From contig NC_080679.1 of assembly GCF_030445035.2 (NCBI RefSeq), positions 118,207,992-118,271,991 of the forward strand: 64,000 nucleotides of DNA, read 5' to 3'. This DNA is from Dasypus novemcinctus. Taxonomy: Eukaryota > Chordata > Mammalia > Cingulata > Dasypodidae. A program made the position numbers and the translations under genes. The notes beneath the pieces are model-generated. The model did not search any database, had not been told where the DNA came from, and saw only the letters and a program-made list of their open reading frames with translations. Shown here one piece after another: positions 47,061-59,555 of the stretch; the stretch's first letter is position 1, and each line of letters opens with the position of its first letter.

Positions 47061-47068
47061 TTACGTCA
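47061..47068. promoter_or_regulatory. CRE (CREB/ATF) site
   Basis: TTACGTCA, the reverse complement of TGACGTAA, sits with CpG context about 270 bp upstream of the SLC35F5 start codon and 7 bp from an ETS-type site. Function is inferred from motif and position. Confidence 0.5.
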
Positions 47069-47487
47069 CGGCGCGCGACAGCGGATCGCCCCAGGGCGCG
47101 TTTCCAGGGTGACGCGGTGGCCCGGGCGGGGAATTGCTAAACCGAGGTGGCATAATTTGGCTGAAGATGCAGCGGTGAAGCCGGGAAGGATCCGGAGATA
47201 GGCGAAAGGGAAGCAGAGCGAGATGGGGGGAGGAAAGGGAAGAAGGTGTGGGTGGCTGGAGCCAGAAGGAAAGACGTGCGAGGTGGCTGGGCGGCTGCAC
47301 GGCCCCGCCCTGGAACGAAAGCTGTCAATTCCCTTTCTTACAAGGTTCCGCCACCGAAACTTTCGATTTCCCTTTCTCTAGGAATGAACCAAAAAGCAAA
47401 GTGGCTTGGGAGAACTTTTTCTTCCTGGATTCTTTTGTATATAAACTGGATCCCAGCCCTGCGAGTCACGTACAAACTGTTCACCTC

Positions 47488-47645
47488 GCTCGGCCTCAGT
47501 TTCCTCATCTTAAAAATTGGGGATAATATTAGTCCCTGCCTCCTCTCTTATTTCCTATGTATACCAGGCTTACCTGAGTTTACATATGTGAAGAGGTTAG
47601 ATCATGGCACATAGTAAGAACTCCATAAACGTTAGCAATTATTAA
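47488..47645 (-). mobile_element. MIR beside the CpG island
   Basis: 'ggcctcagtttcctcatcttaaaaattggggataat...catggcacatagtaagaactcc' is an antisense, well-preserved MIR about 0.7 kb upstream of the SLC35F5 start codon. Confidence 0.88.
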
Positions 47646-48000
47646 GCTGCACAGTTCCTTCTTAAATTTTATCTCTTCAATATCACCTACCAAAAAAGAC
47701 TGGACCAGTGTCCTGATTTGTATTTGGGAGGAGGGAAGACTAAAGGGCTCTGTGATTTAACTGGAGTCGTTTACCACCAGTGCACTTTTTTAAACCTCTT
47801 GATCAGTAAATTAATTTTTTACTTCAGCTGTCTTGATGTAAGGCTTTTCTTACCTTTTAAATGATCACCTTGAAAAATATGTTTAGATTTGCTTCTACAA
47901 TGTTGTTAAATGGATTGAGATAAACAATTATTTTTGTATATATACATGTATATTTTTAAAGATACTTAGCTTACATAAATATTACATTAAAATATTTATG
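47646..48000. other. Intergenic, nothing recognised
   Basis: AT-rich sequence upstream of SLC35F5 between a MIR and a SINE. Confidence 0.5.
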
Positions 48001-48002
48001 GG

Positions 48003-48325
48003 GTGGGAAGTGGACGCGGTTCCACTGATAGAGCATCCGCCTACCATATAGGAGGTCCAGGGTTCAAACCCAGGGCCTCCTGGCCTGTGTGATGAACTGG
48101 CCCACGTGCGGTGCCACGCAGGGGTGTCCCCCACATAGGGGAGCCCCACGTGCAAGGAGTGCACCCCTCATTGAGCCACCCTGCGCAAAGAAAGCACAGC
48201 CCTCCCAGGAGTGGTGCCACGCAAAGGGAGAGCTGACACAGAAGAACACACAGCGAATGGACACAGAACAGACAACCGGGGTGGAGGGAGGGGTGAGAAA
48301 TAAATAATAAAATAAATCTTTAAAA
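48003..48325 (+). mobile_element. DAS-type SINE
   Basis: Head 'gaagtggacgcggttccactg', B box 'gggttcaaaccca', GC-rich body, 'aaataaataataaaataaa' tail. Target duplication not clear. Confidence 0.9.
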
Positions 48326-48334
48326 ATACATATA

Positions 48335-50990
48335 TTGGGGGGATTTGAATATTCCCTGCTCCCTACACCTTGTACATTTTCCCATATTAACAACATCCTT
48401 CATTACTGTGGGACATTTGTTAAAATTGAACACATTTTGGAGCATTGCCATTAAGAATTGCAATTTACACTCTCTCCTGCATAACTCTTTAAGTTATGAC
48501 AAGATATAAAATGCCCTGTATCTGTCATTGCAATGCAATTCAATAAAACTCCCAAGTCCCAAATATGCCCCCATATTACACCTATTTTTCCTCTCCCTCC
48601 CCTCAGAACCTCCAGTGGCAATTGTCTCCACATCAGTGATAACAGTTCTTCCACTGCTAGAATCACAATAAGTCTGTAGTAGAATAACAGTAAGTCTACT
48701 CTAGTCCATCATTCCCAATCCTGAGGATTCTGGGCAGGTGATGCCCACTCCGCCTCTAATTGAGAGGGGGCTTAGATCCCATGGGGCAGATGGAAGGGAC
48801 TATCTTGCTTGCAGTTGTAGACTCTGTTCCTTGGGATAGTCATTGTCCATCGTCTCTTTTTTAGTTGTTCTGAGTGAGAATGAACTGGAGAGTAGTACCC
48901 AGTTGGCACTTGAACAGCCCAAAAACTTAAGTCTCTTGGACCCACCTATCAACATAGTACTAATTACAGTTTCAAATACAAAGGGCAGAAGAGCCCCATG
49001 TGGGGAAACCACAACTGACTCCAACTCTGTCACACTGGGGAGCATTACTTCCAAAGTAGGGCCCACTGGCAGGGTGTCAAACTCCTGAGGTGTCTGCCCT
49101 GACTATATATCTGGGTGTCTCTAGAGTGCTCAGGAACCCTGCTATTTGAGGCAATATTTACTTTGTCAGTCAATGAGATCCAGCTGAGACGTGCATAAGT
49201 GTAACTTCTGGAATGACCTCCTGACTCACTTTGAAGTCTCTTAGCCATATAAACTTATTTGTCTTTACCCTTTCAAGGTTTTTTTCCAGTTGCGTTGCTG
49301 GTTGGTACTTGGTAGTAATCTCTTGGTGCCAGGGAGGCTCATCCCTGGGAGTCATGTCCCGCACTGGGGGAAGGTAATGCATTTATATGCTGAGTTTAGC
49401 TTAGAGAGATGCCTCATTTGAGCAACAAGGAGGCTCTCAGGAGGTAACTCTTAGGCACCCTATAAAAGTAGGCTATGTTTCAGTTTCAAAAGTAAAGATT
49501 CATAAGTACAGTCATCACTATCAAAGGCCTGTCAATCATTCATCTTCCTTCACTTGTCACTGTCCCTGTGTTTGGGGATTCTTGCTGTCCCAGTAGAGAA
49601 TGTGGCAGAGCTTCCCAGGATGGGAATTCAATATTCTTTTAGTTATTGTGTGACTCTTCACCCATTGTGACAAAGCCCCATGAACACTTGAACACATTCA
49701 TATGTCTTAAAATTATGATCCAGGTGATCCATCTCTGACACCCTGCACCAATGATCCCCCCCTGCCATAGTTGTATCACTTCTGTGATCCAAAATTTCTT
49801 CAAAATCGAAGCCAACAAAATAACCAAATACAATTAATAAGAAAATGAAATAATAATGATAGTTTTAAAATAACAAGTAAAATACAAGTTTTTTAAAAAA
49901 CTGAAATAATAAAAAGATTAAAAATATAAAATTTTTAAAAATTTTTGACCTTATATCTTTCATGACTGTAAGATCTGTTGTCTTGTATGTACAGTGACAT
50001 TTTCTTCTGTTTATTCCTCCAGTGTCTTATTTTTTTCATTTTGTCTTCAAAGAAGCCTTAAGTTATAGAAAAGTCACATACAGAATATAGATGATTTCCA
50101 TATACCCAACATCAACATCCTTCCCCTTTTCCCCTTTCCTGTATTAATAACATTTTATATGTGAATGGTTCATTCGTTACAACTGATGCACAAATATTGA
50201 AACATTGCTACTAACCATGGTAATGATTACATTATGGTTTACATTTTGGACCATACACTTTTATAGATTTTGATGAAATTTAATATGGTCTGTATCCATC
50301 TTTGCAAGATCAAGATCATCATCCCCAAAATACCCCATGTTCAATCTATTCTATTCCTCCCTCCCCCCCTCCCTTTGGGACCCACAGTAACCATCAAGAT
50401 TAACTCATTGAAGGACAAGATTCATAGTTACTTGAAACAACATTGAAGGCTTGACGTACTGGCCTGTCTGCCCCTATTAGGCACTGCTTATGTTCTCAAG
50501 AGATTCCTGCCCCTCTATCTGAGATCATAGCAGTACTCCCTGGGATGTGAGTTCAACATCTTCCTGCTCATTATGTGGGTCTCCACCCACTGATAGAACA
50601 CACTATGACAAGGTAAACACTACACACTTCCTAGAAGCCTGCCCCAGGTGCACCCTGTCCCACATGTTCCCACATCCAAAACCTTAAACCAGTAACCCTC
50701 CCCTGCCGTATTTGCCAAAAGAACATTCCCAGTGCTGTAATTTCAACCACATGCCTGCAAATCCCCAGAGTTGACCTGCATCGTCTTCCAATCGTCCACT
50801 CAGTTCTGTGGCCAATCCAACCCATCCTCCCCATCCTACCCCCTCACAGACCAGCACTGCCCAACCCAATAGCATCACTCCACCACTGTTATGTCCACCT
50901 ACTGCACAATTATACCCTTCCACCTTATCATAGATTTTGCCCATATGGGCATTGATACAAACTTCTTCTCCCGTTCTGTCTCCTGTAAAC
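48335..50990 (-). mobile_element. Long xenarthran retroelement block, minus strand
   Basis: The first 0.8 kb (48335-49140) is the reverse complement of the element at 38040-38940; it extends further 5' with 'gggaggctcatccctgggag...catgtcccgcac' and 'cttagagagatgcctc'. A break of A/T sequence occurs at about 49850-50030, and 50040-50990 has LINE-1M-like antisense 3' features ('ttacaactgatgcacaaatattg'). It may be two elements. No intact coding frame; short frames on both strands are not shared between copies. Confidence 0.6.
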
Positions 50991-51084
50991 CTAACAATTT
51001 TTTAAAAACAAATCATAGTATATGAGAAACCTCTTGTGAATTTCAACTGTACTGCTTTTTTATTTTAAGGAGGTACACTGAGAT

Positions 51085-51380
51085 ACATCCACTCCCCATT
51101 TGGAAGTAGGTTTTTGTTTGTTCGTTCGTTTTTAGGAGGCCCTGGGGATTGAACCCAGGACCTCATACATGGGAAGTGGGCACTCAACCACGTGAACTAC
51201 TCTGCTCCCCAACTACATTGCTTCCCTCCTCCCCCAAGGCTCCTTCGTCTGTTCGCTCTTTGTGTTTGCTCATTGTCTGTTTGTTTCTACTTTAGGATAC
51301 ACTGGGAACCAAACCTGTGACCTCCCATTTGGGAGCCAGGTGCCAACTGCTTGAGCCACATCTGCTTCCTCCATACTGCT
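51085..51380 (-). mobile_element. DAS-type SINEs, minus strand (two heads)
   Basis: 'taggaggccctggggattgaacccagg' and 'gggaaccaaacctgtgacctcc...ttgagccacatctgcttcc' are reversed heads; probably a dimer. Confidence 0.85.
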
Positions 51381-51429
51381 TTTATGAAGTAAATCATAAG
51401 CTTTAGTAAAAGTGATAAACTTGGGAATT

Positions 51430-51870
51430 TCTGAGATATCAAATTTATTAAGAACCTCATGTGAAATATGAATATGGGTAATATTGCATATTTAAGACTG
51501 TTTTTCTTTGAAACTGAATAAATGTATGTTAATGTTACAAGATGTTAATATCAGGCAAAAAATTATGCTAAGTGAAATAAGCCATGCACAAAGTATTACA
51601 AATGATATATTTCCATTTATATAAAATGTAAATACAAATCAGTTTATACAGATGAAATTATATTGGTATAATAAAGGGCTGGGGAAGAATAAAGGGATTG
51701 AGAGGTAACTGCTAAGCAGTTTTGGAGTTTCACTTTTTGGAATAATGTCATTGTTCTAAAATGTTTTGTGCTGATGAATGCACAACATTGTGATATACTA
51801 AAAGCCATTGATTATACACTTTGGATAGACTGTACAGTGTGTGAAATATATCTCAATAAAACTCCTTAAA
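51430..51870 (+). mobile_element. LINE-1 3' UTR
   Basis: Best-preserved copy of the tail in the window, ending 'tgaaatatatctcaataaaactcc'. Used as the reference for the other tails. Confidence 0.85.
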
Positions 51871-52535
51871 ATGTATTAAGAATTTCAAGAGGCTTATAGG
51901 CAGGTTAAAAAAGAAAGATCTTCACAAAGATTTTAATAAAATTCCAGACATTGATAGAAGAGGCATCCCAACACAGTGCTTGATTAATTGCCATTCATGC
52001 GGTGCCCTTGAGGGGATGCACCAGAGTTCTGAGGGCCTGATCTATTCATATACATGTAGCTAGAGAAGACTTGAGAAAAGAGGTGGAATATGAACTTGTT
52101 TTTTTTTTGATGGGTAGGATTTTGATGGGGATTTGGGGATGATTTTTTCCCCTAGGTGAATAAAAGTATGAACAAGGGATAAAAAGCCGTGTTCAAAGGA
52201 AAGTTACTAAACCGGTTTGGCAGAGCATTGCATTTATGTAGAGAAGTAATGGGAAATTAGACAGGTCAGGTGAGTTCTGGTGAGATTGCGGCATGATGTA
52301 TGTAGAGAAGCAATGGGAAATAAGAGGACAAGTGTATTCTGGTGAAACTATAGTGTACTCTTGAAACCAGGCCAGGGAGTTTTAACTTTTGATCTGTATA
52401 TGAGGAGAACCTAAGGGCTTTAGGTAAGAGATACTTTAAGATATCGCTAGCTGGATAAAAATGTAAGGAACAGAGAGCTCAGGGATTAAATTGTAGGCTT
52501 AACACTTTAAAATATTATAATTACAGTGTGCAACA
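51871..52535. other. Intergenic, nothing recognised
   Basis: A tandem-like echo occurs ('gtagagaagtaatgggaaat' near 52240 and 'gtagagaagcaatgggaaat' near 52302, about 65 bp apart), otherwise unassigned. Confidence 0.45.
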
Positions 52536-53520
52536 AAATAATGTAAGACAAACAGGAAATAGGAAATGATGACCCATCCAAAGGAACAAGATCAAAATCC
52601 AGAAACCACCTACAAAGAGGATTAGACTTTGGATGTACCAGACAAAGACTTAAAAAAAAAACAACAACAAAAAAAAAACCTCCTCAGTATGCTCAAGGAG
52701 ATAAAAGAAAACACAGAGAAAAAACTAAAACATGTGAGGAAAATGATGAATGAATGAGGAATTAAACAAATAGTGAAGTTGAAGGCCACAATAAATAAAT
52801 TGAAAAATTCTCTAGAGGATTTCAACAGCTAATTGGACCTGGCAGAAGAATCAGTAATCTCAAGATAAAACAATTGAAATGATTCAGGCTGAAGAGCCAG
52901 AAAGAAAAAAGAATTTTAAAAAGTGGCAGAACCTAAGGGCCTAAGGACCCCAGCAACCGTAACAATATATGCATTATAGGAGTCCTAGGAGAGGAAAGAA
53001 AGGGGCAGAAGGTAAATTCAAAGAAATAATGGCAGAAAACTTTTACCAAATTTAATGAAACTTATGAACAAAAACATTCAGAAGCCCAAAGATCCCCAAA
53101 CAGGATAAACTCAAAGAGAACCATCCCAGTCACATAATAACCAAAATGCCCAAGCACAAGGATAAGGAAAGAGTTCTGAGAACTGCAAGAGAAAAGCAAC
53201 ATGTTATGTACAAGGGAATCCCAATAAGTTTAACTTCCCATTTCTCATCAGAAACCACAAAATATTTAAAGTATTGAAAGAAAGCAAATGCCAACCAAGA
53301 ATATTATATCCAGTGAGACATGCTTTCAAAAATGAGGGGGAGATTAAGACATCCCCAGGTAAATCAAAGCTGAGAAATTTCATCACCACTAGACCTGCCC
53401 TATAAGTAATGCTAAAGGGAGCTGATCAGACTGGAATGAGAGAACATTAGACAATGGACTGAAGCAGCAAAAAGAAATAAAGGCCTCTGGTAAAAGTAAA
53501 CATACTGGTAATTATAAATG
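52536..53520 (+). mobile_element. HAL1/LINE-1 ORF1 remnant
   Basis: 'ggagaggaaagaaaggggcagaagg...aataatggcagaaaacttt...aaactcaaagagaaccatcc...gcaagagaaaagcaacatg...atatccagtgag' follows HAL1/L1M ORF1 order. Broken by many stops. Confidence 0.8.
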
Positions 53521-53827
53521 TCAGTACTATTATATTGTTTTGTTTGTTGTGGTTTTTTTTGGTATGTAACTACACTTTTTACTACATATAGTTTCTAAAG
53601 TATATATGCACAAAGAATGCTGATAAATCTATGGTTTTAGACATACAACATATAAAGATACAATTTGTAACAAAAAGGTGGGAGGACAGAGAGGTATAGG
53701 AAAAGCGTCTGTTCAAGCTATTGAAGTTAAGCTGGTATCAAATTAAATGTGATTGTTATAGCTTTAGGATCTTGGCCACATGGTAACAATGAAGAAAATA
53801 AAGAAAAATGTATTCAGAAAGTAATGA

Positions 53828-54275
53828 GGGAAGCGGATGTGGCTTAGGTGACTGGGCTCCTGCCTACAACTTGGGAGTCACTGGTTTGGTTCCTGGTGCC
53901 TCCTGAAGAAAACAGCGAGCTGGTGTGATGGGCAGGAGCAGCAAGCTGGCACAACAAGAGACACAAGAAGAAAAGACAATAAGAGACATAACAAAGCAGG
54001 GATCAGAGGTTCCCGGTGCCTCCTAAAGAAGATGGTGAGCTGATGGAACAAGATGACACAACAAGAGACACAGGGAGGAAAAAACATAGTGAGAAAAAAC
54101 AAAGTTGGGAGTATAGGTGGCTCAAGCAATCAGGCACCTCCCTTCCACATCAGAGGTCCCAGGTTTGGTTCCTGGTACCTCCAAAAGAAACAAGGAATAG
54201 AAATAGACACAGCAAGTGAAAAACAGCAAGGTAGTGGGGAGAAATACATAAATAAAATAAATCTTAAAAAAAAAA
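53828..54275 (+). mobile_element. DAS-type SINE, three heads
   Basis: Heads at about 53830, 54010 (partial) and 54115, each with 'ggtttggttcctggt' or similar; ends 'aaataaaataaatctt' plus poly(A). It lies between the ORF1-like and ORF2-like LINE parts. Confidence 0.88.
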
Positions 54276-54299
54276 AAAAGGAAGGCAAAATAATACAAT

Positions 54300-54950
54300 A
54301 CCAAAATATCACTTAAATATGAAAGTAAACATTAATAGAAGAACTGAAGGTCAAAAAAGATATAAACTTACAAAGACAAAACAACAAAATGACAGAAGAA
54401 AGTCCTGCATTACAAGTAGTTACTTTAAATGTAACTGGATTAAACTCCTCAGTCAAAAGGCAAAGATTGACAGAATGGATAAAAAAGCATGACCCAACTA
54501 TAAGCTTTTTTCAAGAGACTGACCTTAAATTTGAAAACAAAAGTAAGTTGAAAGTGAAAGGATGTAAAAATATGTATCATGTAAATAATAACCAAAAGAG
54601 AGCTGTGGTAGCTATACTGATATAAAATAAAATAGACCTTAAGTCAAAAACTCTTATGAGGGACAAAGAAGGTCACTATATACTCATAAAGGGGTCAATT
54701 CAATAAGAAGATATAACAATTATAAATATATGTGCACTAATGGCAGAGTTCCAAAATATATGATGCACATATTGATAGATTTGAAGGGAGAAATAGATGG
54801 TTCTACATTATTAGTTGGAGACTTCAATACACCTCTTTCAATAATGGATAGAACATCTGAACAGAAGATCAACAAGGAAATAGAAGACTTGAATGATACT
54901 CTTAAACTAGCAGACAGCAGAAGATACATTCTTCTAAGGACATTTCATGG
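54300..54950 (+). mobile_element. LINE-1 ORF2 endonuclease fragment
   Basis: Frame 54389-54625 reads LNVTGLNSSVKRQRLTEWIK and later QETDLKF, the LINE-1 endonuclease N-terminus; 54730-54972 reads LVGDFNTPLS, a further endonuclease motif. Truncated after about 54950. Confidence 0.85.
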
Positions 54951-55300
54951 ACTTAAATCATCAGTAAATTGATTGCACCTGTGACTGATGACATCTATAA
55001 TCAATGGAAGAGATTGCCTTCAATGATAAGAAACATCTTATCCAATCAGTTGAAGGCTTTAAAAGGAGAAGTGATGATTTCAGCAGTCAGAAGAGAGAAT
55101 TTCCATCTCTACTTAGTGAGCCAACTTCTGGGGAATTAGTTGAAAACCTTCATTGGAATTCCCAGCTTGCAGCCTGCTCTATAGAATTTAGGCTTATGCA
55201 GGCCCATAGTTGGTTGAGACAATTTTCATAAAACTCTCATAATATTTACAGATCTCTCCTGTCAATTCTGTTTCCCTAGAAAAACCTGACTAATAAATAA
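54950..55300 (+). mobile_element. LTR-like or retroposon tail, family uncertain
   Basis: 'gcaggcccatagttggttgag...ttctgtttccctagaaaaacctgactaataa' resembles the terminal part of MaLR or other ERVL-like LTRs. No second boundary found. Confidence 0.4.
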
Positions 55301-55689
55301 AGTATCTCCAAAGAAAAAAATAGTAAAAAATAGTAACTCAAAACATATTACAAGTCTTAAAAAGTATTATTTCACAACAGATGAATGATCTGTAACACTA
55401 TAAGATACTGACCTTTACAACTGTTTAATCAGTTTTATTTTTGTACAGTATTAGTGACCTAAGTTATTTTTCTGCCCTGTTTTTGTAAATCAACTAGAAT
55501 TATAAAAGAGGATTCTGACAGTAAGGTATTTTGTACATATGCATATGAATTGTCCAAATAAAAATAATAAAAGATAAAATTGAAAAAAAGTATTATTGTT
55601 TCCTATCACAGACCCTTACATAAGAATTCATCTAAAATTGTTTACTGATGGCCTCTTGTATGACTATCAAGCATTCCACATAGATAATG

Positions 55690-55930
55690 TGGAAGATATA
55701 GTCATTGACTCCATAAATATTTATTGATATGTGCCATGTTCTATTCAAGACACAGGAGACATAGCAATAAAGAAATCAAATAAGGCCCTAATATTTTGGA
55801 ACTATATTTTCTGGAGAGGGAGATATACAATCAATTAGCAAGCAAATATGTAAATAAGTAAACACAGTTTGTGATAAATGCTATGAAAGATATATACACA
55901 GAGATGTGATAGCAACTAGGAGAGTTCAGT
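55690..55930 (+). mobile_element. L2-like fragment
   Basis: 'ccataaatatttattgatatgtgcc...gacacaggagacatagcaat...gataaatgctatgaaag' is L2-type. Confidence 0.5.
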
Positions 55931-55939
55931 GATCAATGG

Positions 55940-56275
55940 ATTTGTTAGGAATCAGTTACGGATTCTGGGAACCCTGCCAATATCTTTTTTTTTTTTAAGA
56001 TTTATTTATTTATTCCCATGCCCCCCAACCCCCCACCCTCCCATTGTCTGCTCTCTGTGTCCATTCACTGTGTCTTTGTCTGTGTTTGCTTTGTATTCTC
56101 ATTAGGCAGCTCTGGAACTGGTCCTGGGATCTTCCCGATCACCTCTCCGGAGAGAGGTGATCATTCTCTTAAGCCACCTCAGCTCCCTTCCTGCCAATAT
56201 CTTGATGTTGGACTTTTAGACTCCAAATATGTGGGACAATAAATTTCTGTTGTTTAAGCCAAAACATTGAGTGGT
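55940..56275 (+). mobile_element. MLT1-type LTR end, split by the SINE
   Basis: 'gggaaccctgccaatatct' continues after the SINE as 'tgatgttggacttttagactcc...gacaataaatttctgttgttt', the 3' end of an MLT1/MaLR LTR. Confidence 0.8.
55986..56189 (-). mobile_element. DAS-type SINE, minus strand, inside an LTR
   Basis: Poly(T), 'cattgtctgctctctgtgtcc', reversed head ending 'aagccacctcagctccctt'. Flanked by cctgccaatatct at 55973-55985 and 56190-56202. Confidence 0.92.
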
Positions 56276-57470
56276 TTTAAAACCACAGACTCAGATGTGG
56301 AATTGACATGAAGAGTATTAGATATTGCCCCTACAGCAGAGACAATCTGTGGATCTTTAGTTCCTAAAAGAGTAATTGGATCATGCATATTTTTTTAAGT
56401 TAGCTGAGGACATAGAAGTGTAAGAGCCAAACAATAAGCAGTGGACATTGTTATCAAGTCCCACTCAGACAGTTATCTGTATTAGCTGTTATAGACTATC
56501 AGAGACAAAGATAGTAGTGAACTAGCCCAAGCTGGGGGGAAGGAAGTCATAGAGTAAGAGTAACAGCTATCAAAGGGGAGCAGAGTGCTGCTCCAAACCA
56601 GGAAATAGGATATGAATCAACAACCAAGGGCCAACATTATTCATTAAGGTAGAACATATTGACCATAAAACTGCCTTCTGATGTATGAGTGAGAAAGGGA
56701 TAGGAATGAATCCTACTGAAAATATTCTTTTCAAAGCAGTGAACTATTGGATATGTGAATATTTTTAGGACTTGATGATGCCTTGATTTGGATATTTCCC
56801 CAGCCTCAAAACCATGAGCAAATAAATTCCCATAGCTTGACCTGACCCATTTCATGGTATTTGCTTGCGGGGCCTAAGAAACTAAAACACAGGGTAGAAG
56901 ACTGCATTCACATTGTGCCATTGTTGCAGCCTAGACAGGCTTTCTGACTGTTGATCATGACTGACTCTTCGGTCTTCACAGACCAAATAAGTCACACCCC
57001 AGGGAGCACCACTCAGGGCTGCTGCACATCCCTCACATGCTGTCCCAGTCATTGGTGGGAGGTGTCAGTTGCCTTCATCACACCACCTTCCCTGCCAGAC
57101 TTAAACCATCCATCATCTTTTTGCTTAAATAAATGAAAAGAATAAATATTTTTAAATGAATTGCATTTGCTGGGTTTATTGGTCTATGCTTTAAAATTGG
57201 TCCACTACTGCTTTAAACCAACTTTGACCAAAATGCAGTTTTATCATAAATACTACAGGGGGCTACCCTTGCACATTCACTCCCTGGGAAATTCTTTAAT
57301 TGGCACAATTCAGTGTGGACATAGTGAGGATACTGAGAAAATTAGTAAAAACCTCGTGCTTTGATTCATTAGTTCCTTGATTAAACAGAGATTCACATAC
57401 CTACTCTGGGCCAGACATGGTGCTTGTCATTCAACAATAAATCAGAAGTGACCCTGCCTTTGATTTGGCC
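56276..57470. other. Intergenic, LTR scraps
   Basis: 56760-56890 again resembles an LTR end ('aaataaattcccatagcttg...ggggcctaagaaactaaaaca'). The rest, including a GC-richer part at 56930-57110, is unassigned. Confidence 0.4.
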
Positions 57471-57474
57471 TCCC

Positions 57475-57605
57475 ACCTGCCACCCCCAGACACATTTGGC
57501 AATGTCTGGAAACATAATTGGTTGTCACAACTGGGTATGTTATTGGTGTCTAGTAGATAGAGGTCAGGGAAGCTTCTAAAGGAATGCATGAAGGCTGAGC
57601 AGCTG
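57475..57605 (+). mobile_element. MER20 (hAT)
   Basis: 'acatttggcaatgtctggaaacataattggttgtcacaactggg' order and 'ctagtagatagaggtcaggg' match MER20. Confidence 0.85.
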
Positions 57606-57621
57606 TTTTGCTCAGACTTAG

Positions 57622-57725
57622 AGTCTGGTATAATGATTCCCAGCTCAAGTACCACCTCAGAATCATATATGGAGTCTTTAAAAGCTCCTGGTGACCAAAT
57701 TTTACCCCAACTCAGTATCCAATAG
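57622..57725 (+). mobile_element. MER5A-like (hAT) fragment
   Basis: 'aagtaccacctcagaatcata...agtctttaaaagctcctgg' matches MER5A-type sequence. Confidence 0.65.
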
Positions 57726-58079
57726 AGAAGAGCAATACTCAATACAGAGTTAGAGGATAACCTTGGCCCTACAGTGCTCCTTTCTTTTTCTTTCTATTTT
57801 TTCAAAACTCCAAATTCCTTAAGCACTTGCAATACCTTATTTCACACTTAACTGTATATTGCTTTGGAATTAACACAGTTGTTTCTTGGATGGAAATACT
57901 GCCTTCCCAACGGTTGGCAGACTGGGAAATTTCATCTCTAGTTATTTTTGGTCCTCCCTTGGTTTAATATAGTGTTCATCATTTGACAGGTGCTAAATAA
58001 CTGGTGCTCAGTGACTTAAATAAGGGAAGCAAAGACCCGTATCAAACATAAAGCCTCTGACTGCAGAGATAGGAAAGAG

Positions 58080-58520
58080 TGAAACTACGTCGTAAAATAA
58101 CAAACACAATGTGATGGGTCAGAAGAAAAGATGCAATGAAGAATATTGTTGGAACAATTGCTGGAATGTTCAATATGGACTATATGTATATTGGGTGGTG
58201 ATATGGTCTCAAAGTTAAATTTACTGAATTTCATTATTGTATTGTGATTTTGTAGGAGAACGTCCATGCTTGTAGGAAATACACGAGGAAGAGGTAAAGG
58301 GTTATAGTACCTGCAGTGGTTCAGCAACATCAATAGTAGCAATTGTAGTAGTAATGACATGTGTGCATGCATGTTGATATGTAGATATGGATATAAAGCA
58401 AACAGAACAGAATGTTAACAATTAGAGAATCGAGGGTAAGAGTGCACAAGAGGTCATTGTACTATTGTAGATTGTTCTATTAGTTTGAAATTTTCAAAAT
58501 TAAAAAGTAAATATATGTGC
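58080..58520 (+). mobile_element. Old LINE-1 3' end
   Basis: Ends 'attgttctattagtttgaaattttcaaaattaaaaag', typical of L1M 3' ends. Confidence 0.55.
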
Positions 58521-59555
58521 AATCATGAGGTAAATTAACTCAAGAGGTCAGGAGGCTTGGCAAATGCTTTGATACCTGTGGCAAAGTACAGTGACAGGTA
58601 GATGGTTTCCTGGAATGGAAATGATACCTTTGCCATCTGCAGTAAACATGATTTATTTATGTACCTACAGGAAAGCTCATGGGCAAGGTAGAATTAAGGG
58701 GTAACATGTTAAAGATACATTTGGATGACAGACTTTAATATTGGATGGATGGATTCTGTCTTCTGGTGCCAGCTGAAGTGGCGCCATCCAATTGATTATT
58801 CCTACAATGTCAAGAAAAAAATCTGTTTTCCATTCCCTCTTGAGCCTCTAAATAGGTAGAACAAGAGAAGAACCTGGTCAAGGCAAAGGTCAGGGGCTGT
58901 GGCAGAAAATACCTAATTAACTTTTTTCCATTCCTCACTTTGAGTCCTAAAAGTAGTCTGACCTCTAGCCCAGTATTAATTCTTTTAGACCACTAGTTTA
59001 AATTTTTTTCTGCTTTGCCACTTCTAAGTACTCAGTAAATCTTCAATGGTTTCTGTACACCCAAGCTGCTAAAACTCTAGAAACTCTATAATGATCTAAC
59101 ATGACTCTGGACTATTATATGTTCTTATTGTCTCATAATCGTGGAGAACCAGAGAACCTCTCCTTGTCTCCTCAAGTTTGAAGTTTCCTTGATTATTTTA
59201 TTCATTCAATGATTCAACAAATATTTATTGTCAAATCTCCTCCTCTACAGCCTTTTGCTATCTCAGTAAATGGGACCACCACTCATCCTGAGGTGGGTAA
59301 CCCTTTATTAACCTCTTTTTCTTCACACCCCAAGTACATCAGCAAGATCTGGCAGCTCCACCTTCAAAATGCATCTTGAGACCAGTCACTTCTCACAACC
59401 TCCACCACCACACCCTAGTCCAAATCACCATCACCTCCCACCTTGACCCCAATACTGCCTCCCAACAGATCTGCTTGCAATCTTGCTCCATAAGTTTATT
59501 CTCATTTATTCTAATTATCAGGAATGATTTTCTATAAGTATAAATCAGATCACGT
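58521..59555. other. Intergenic, nothing clear
   Basis: Scattered L2-like motifs ('ttcattcaatgattcaacaaatatttattg' region near 59200) without a continuous element. Confidence 0.4.

Larger units (their letters stand above)
46500..47330. promoter_or_regulatory. CpG-island promoter of SLC35F5
   Basis: A dense CpG, GC-rich block in an otherwise AT-rich window, covering exon 1 and its upstream region. Sites seen: GC boxes at 46998-47007 and 47026-47034, an NRF1-like GTGCGCACAGCGG at 47037-47049, an ETS-type GCGGAAGCG at 47046-47054 and a CRE TTACGTCA at 47061-47068. No TATA box. This is the layout of a housekeeping promoter; transcription starts probably fall between about 46800 and 47060. Several long antisense and sense frames in it are by-products of its base composition. 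Confidence 0.85.

Noticed and set aside
46568..47112. Long frames on both strands around the CpG island (75 to 134 codons)
   Set aside because: GC-rich islands lack stop codons; apart from SLC35F5 exon 1 none shows homology or splice context.
52622..52825. 67-codon hydrophobic minus-strand frame
   Set aside because: Antisense of a LINE ORF1 remnant; F/S-rich because the sense strand is A-rich.
54389..54972. Gene encoding an endonuclease
   Set aside because: It is the N-terminal part of LINE-1 ORF2, truncated and interrupted by stops.
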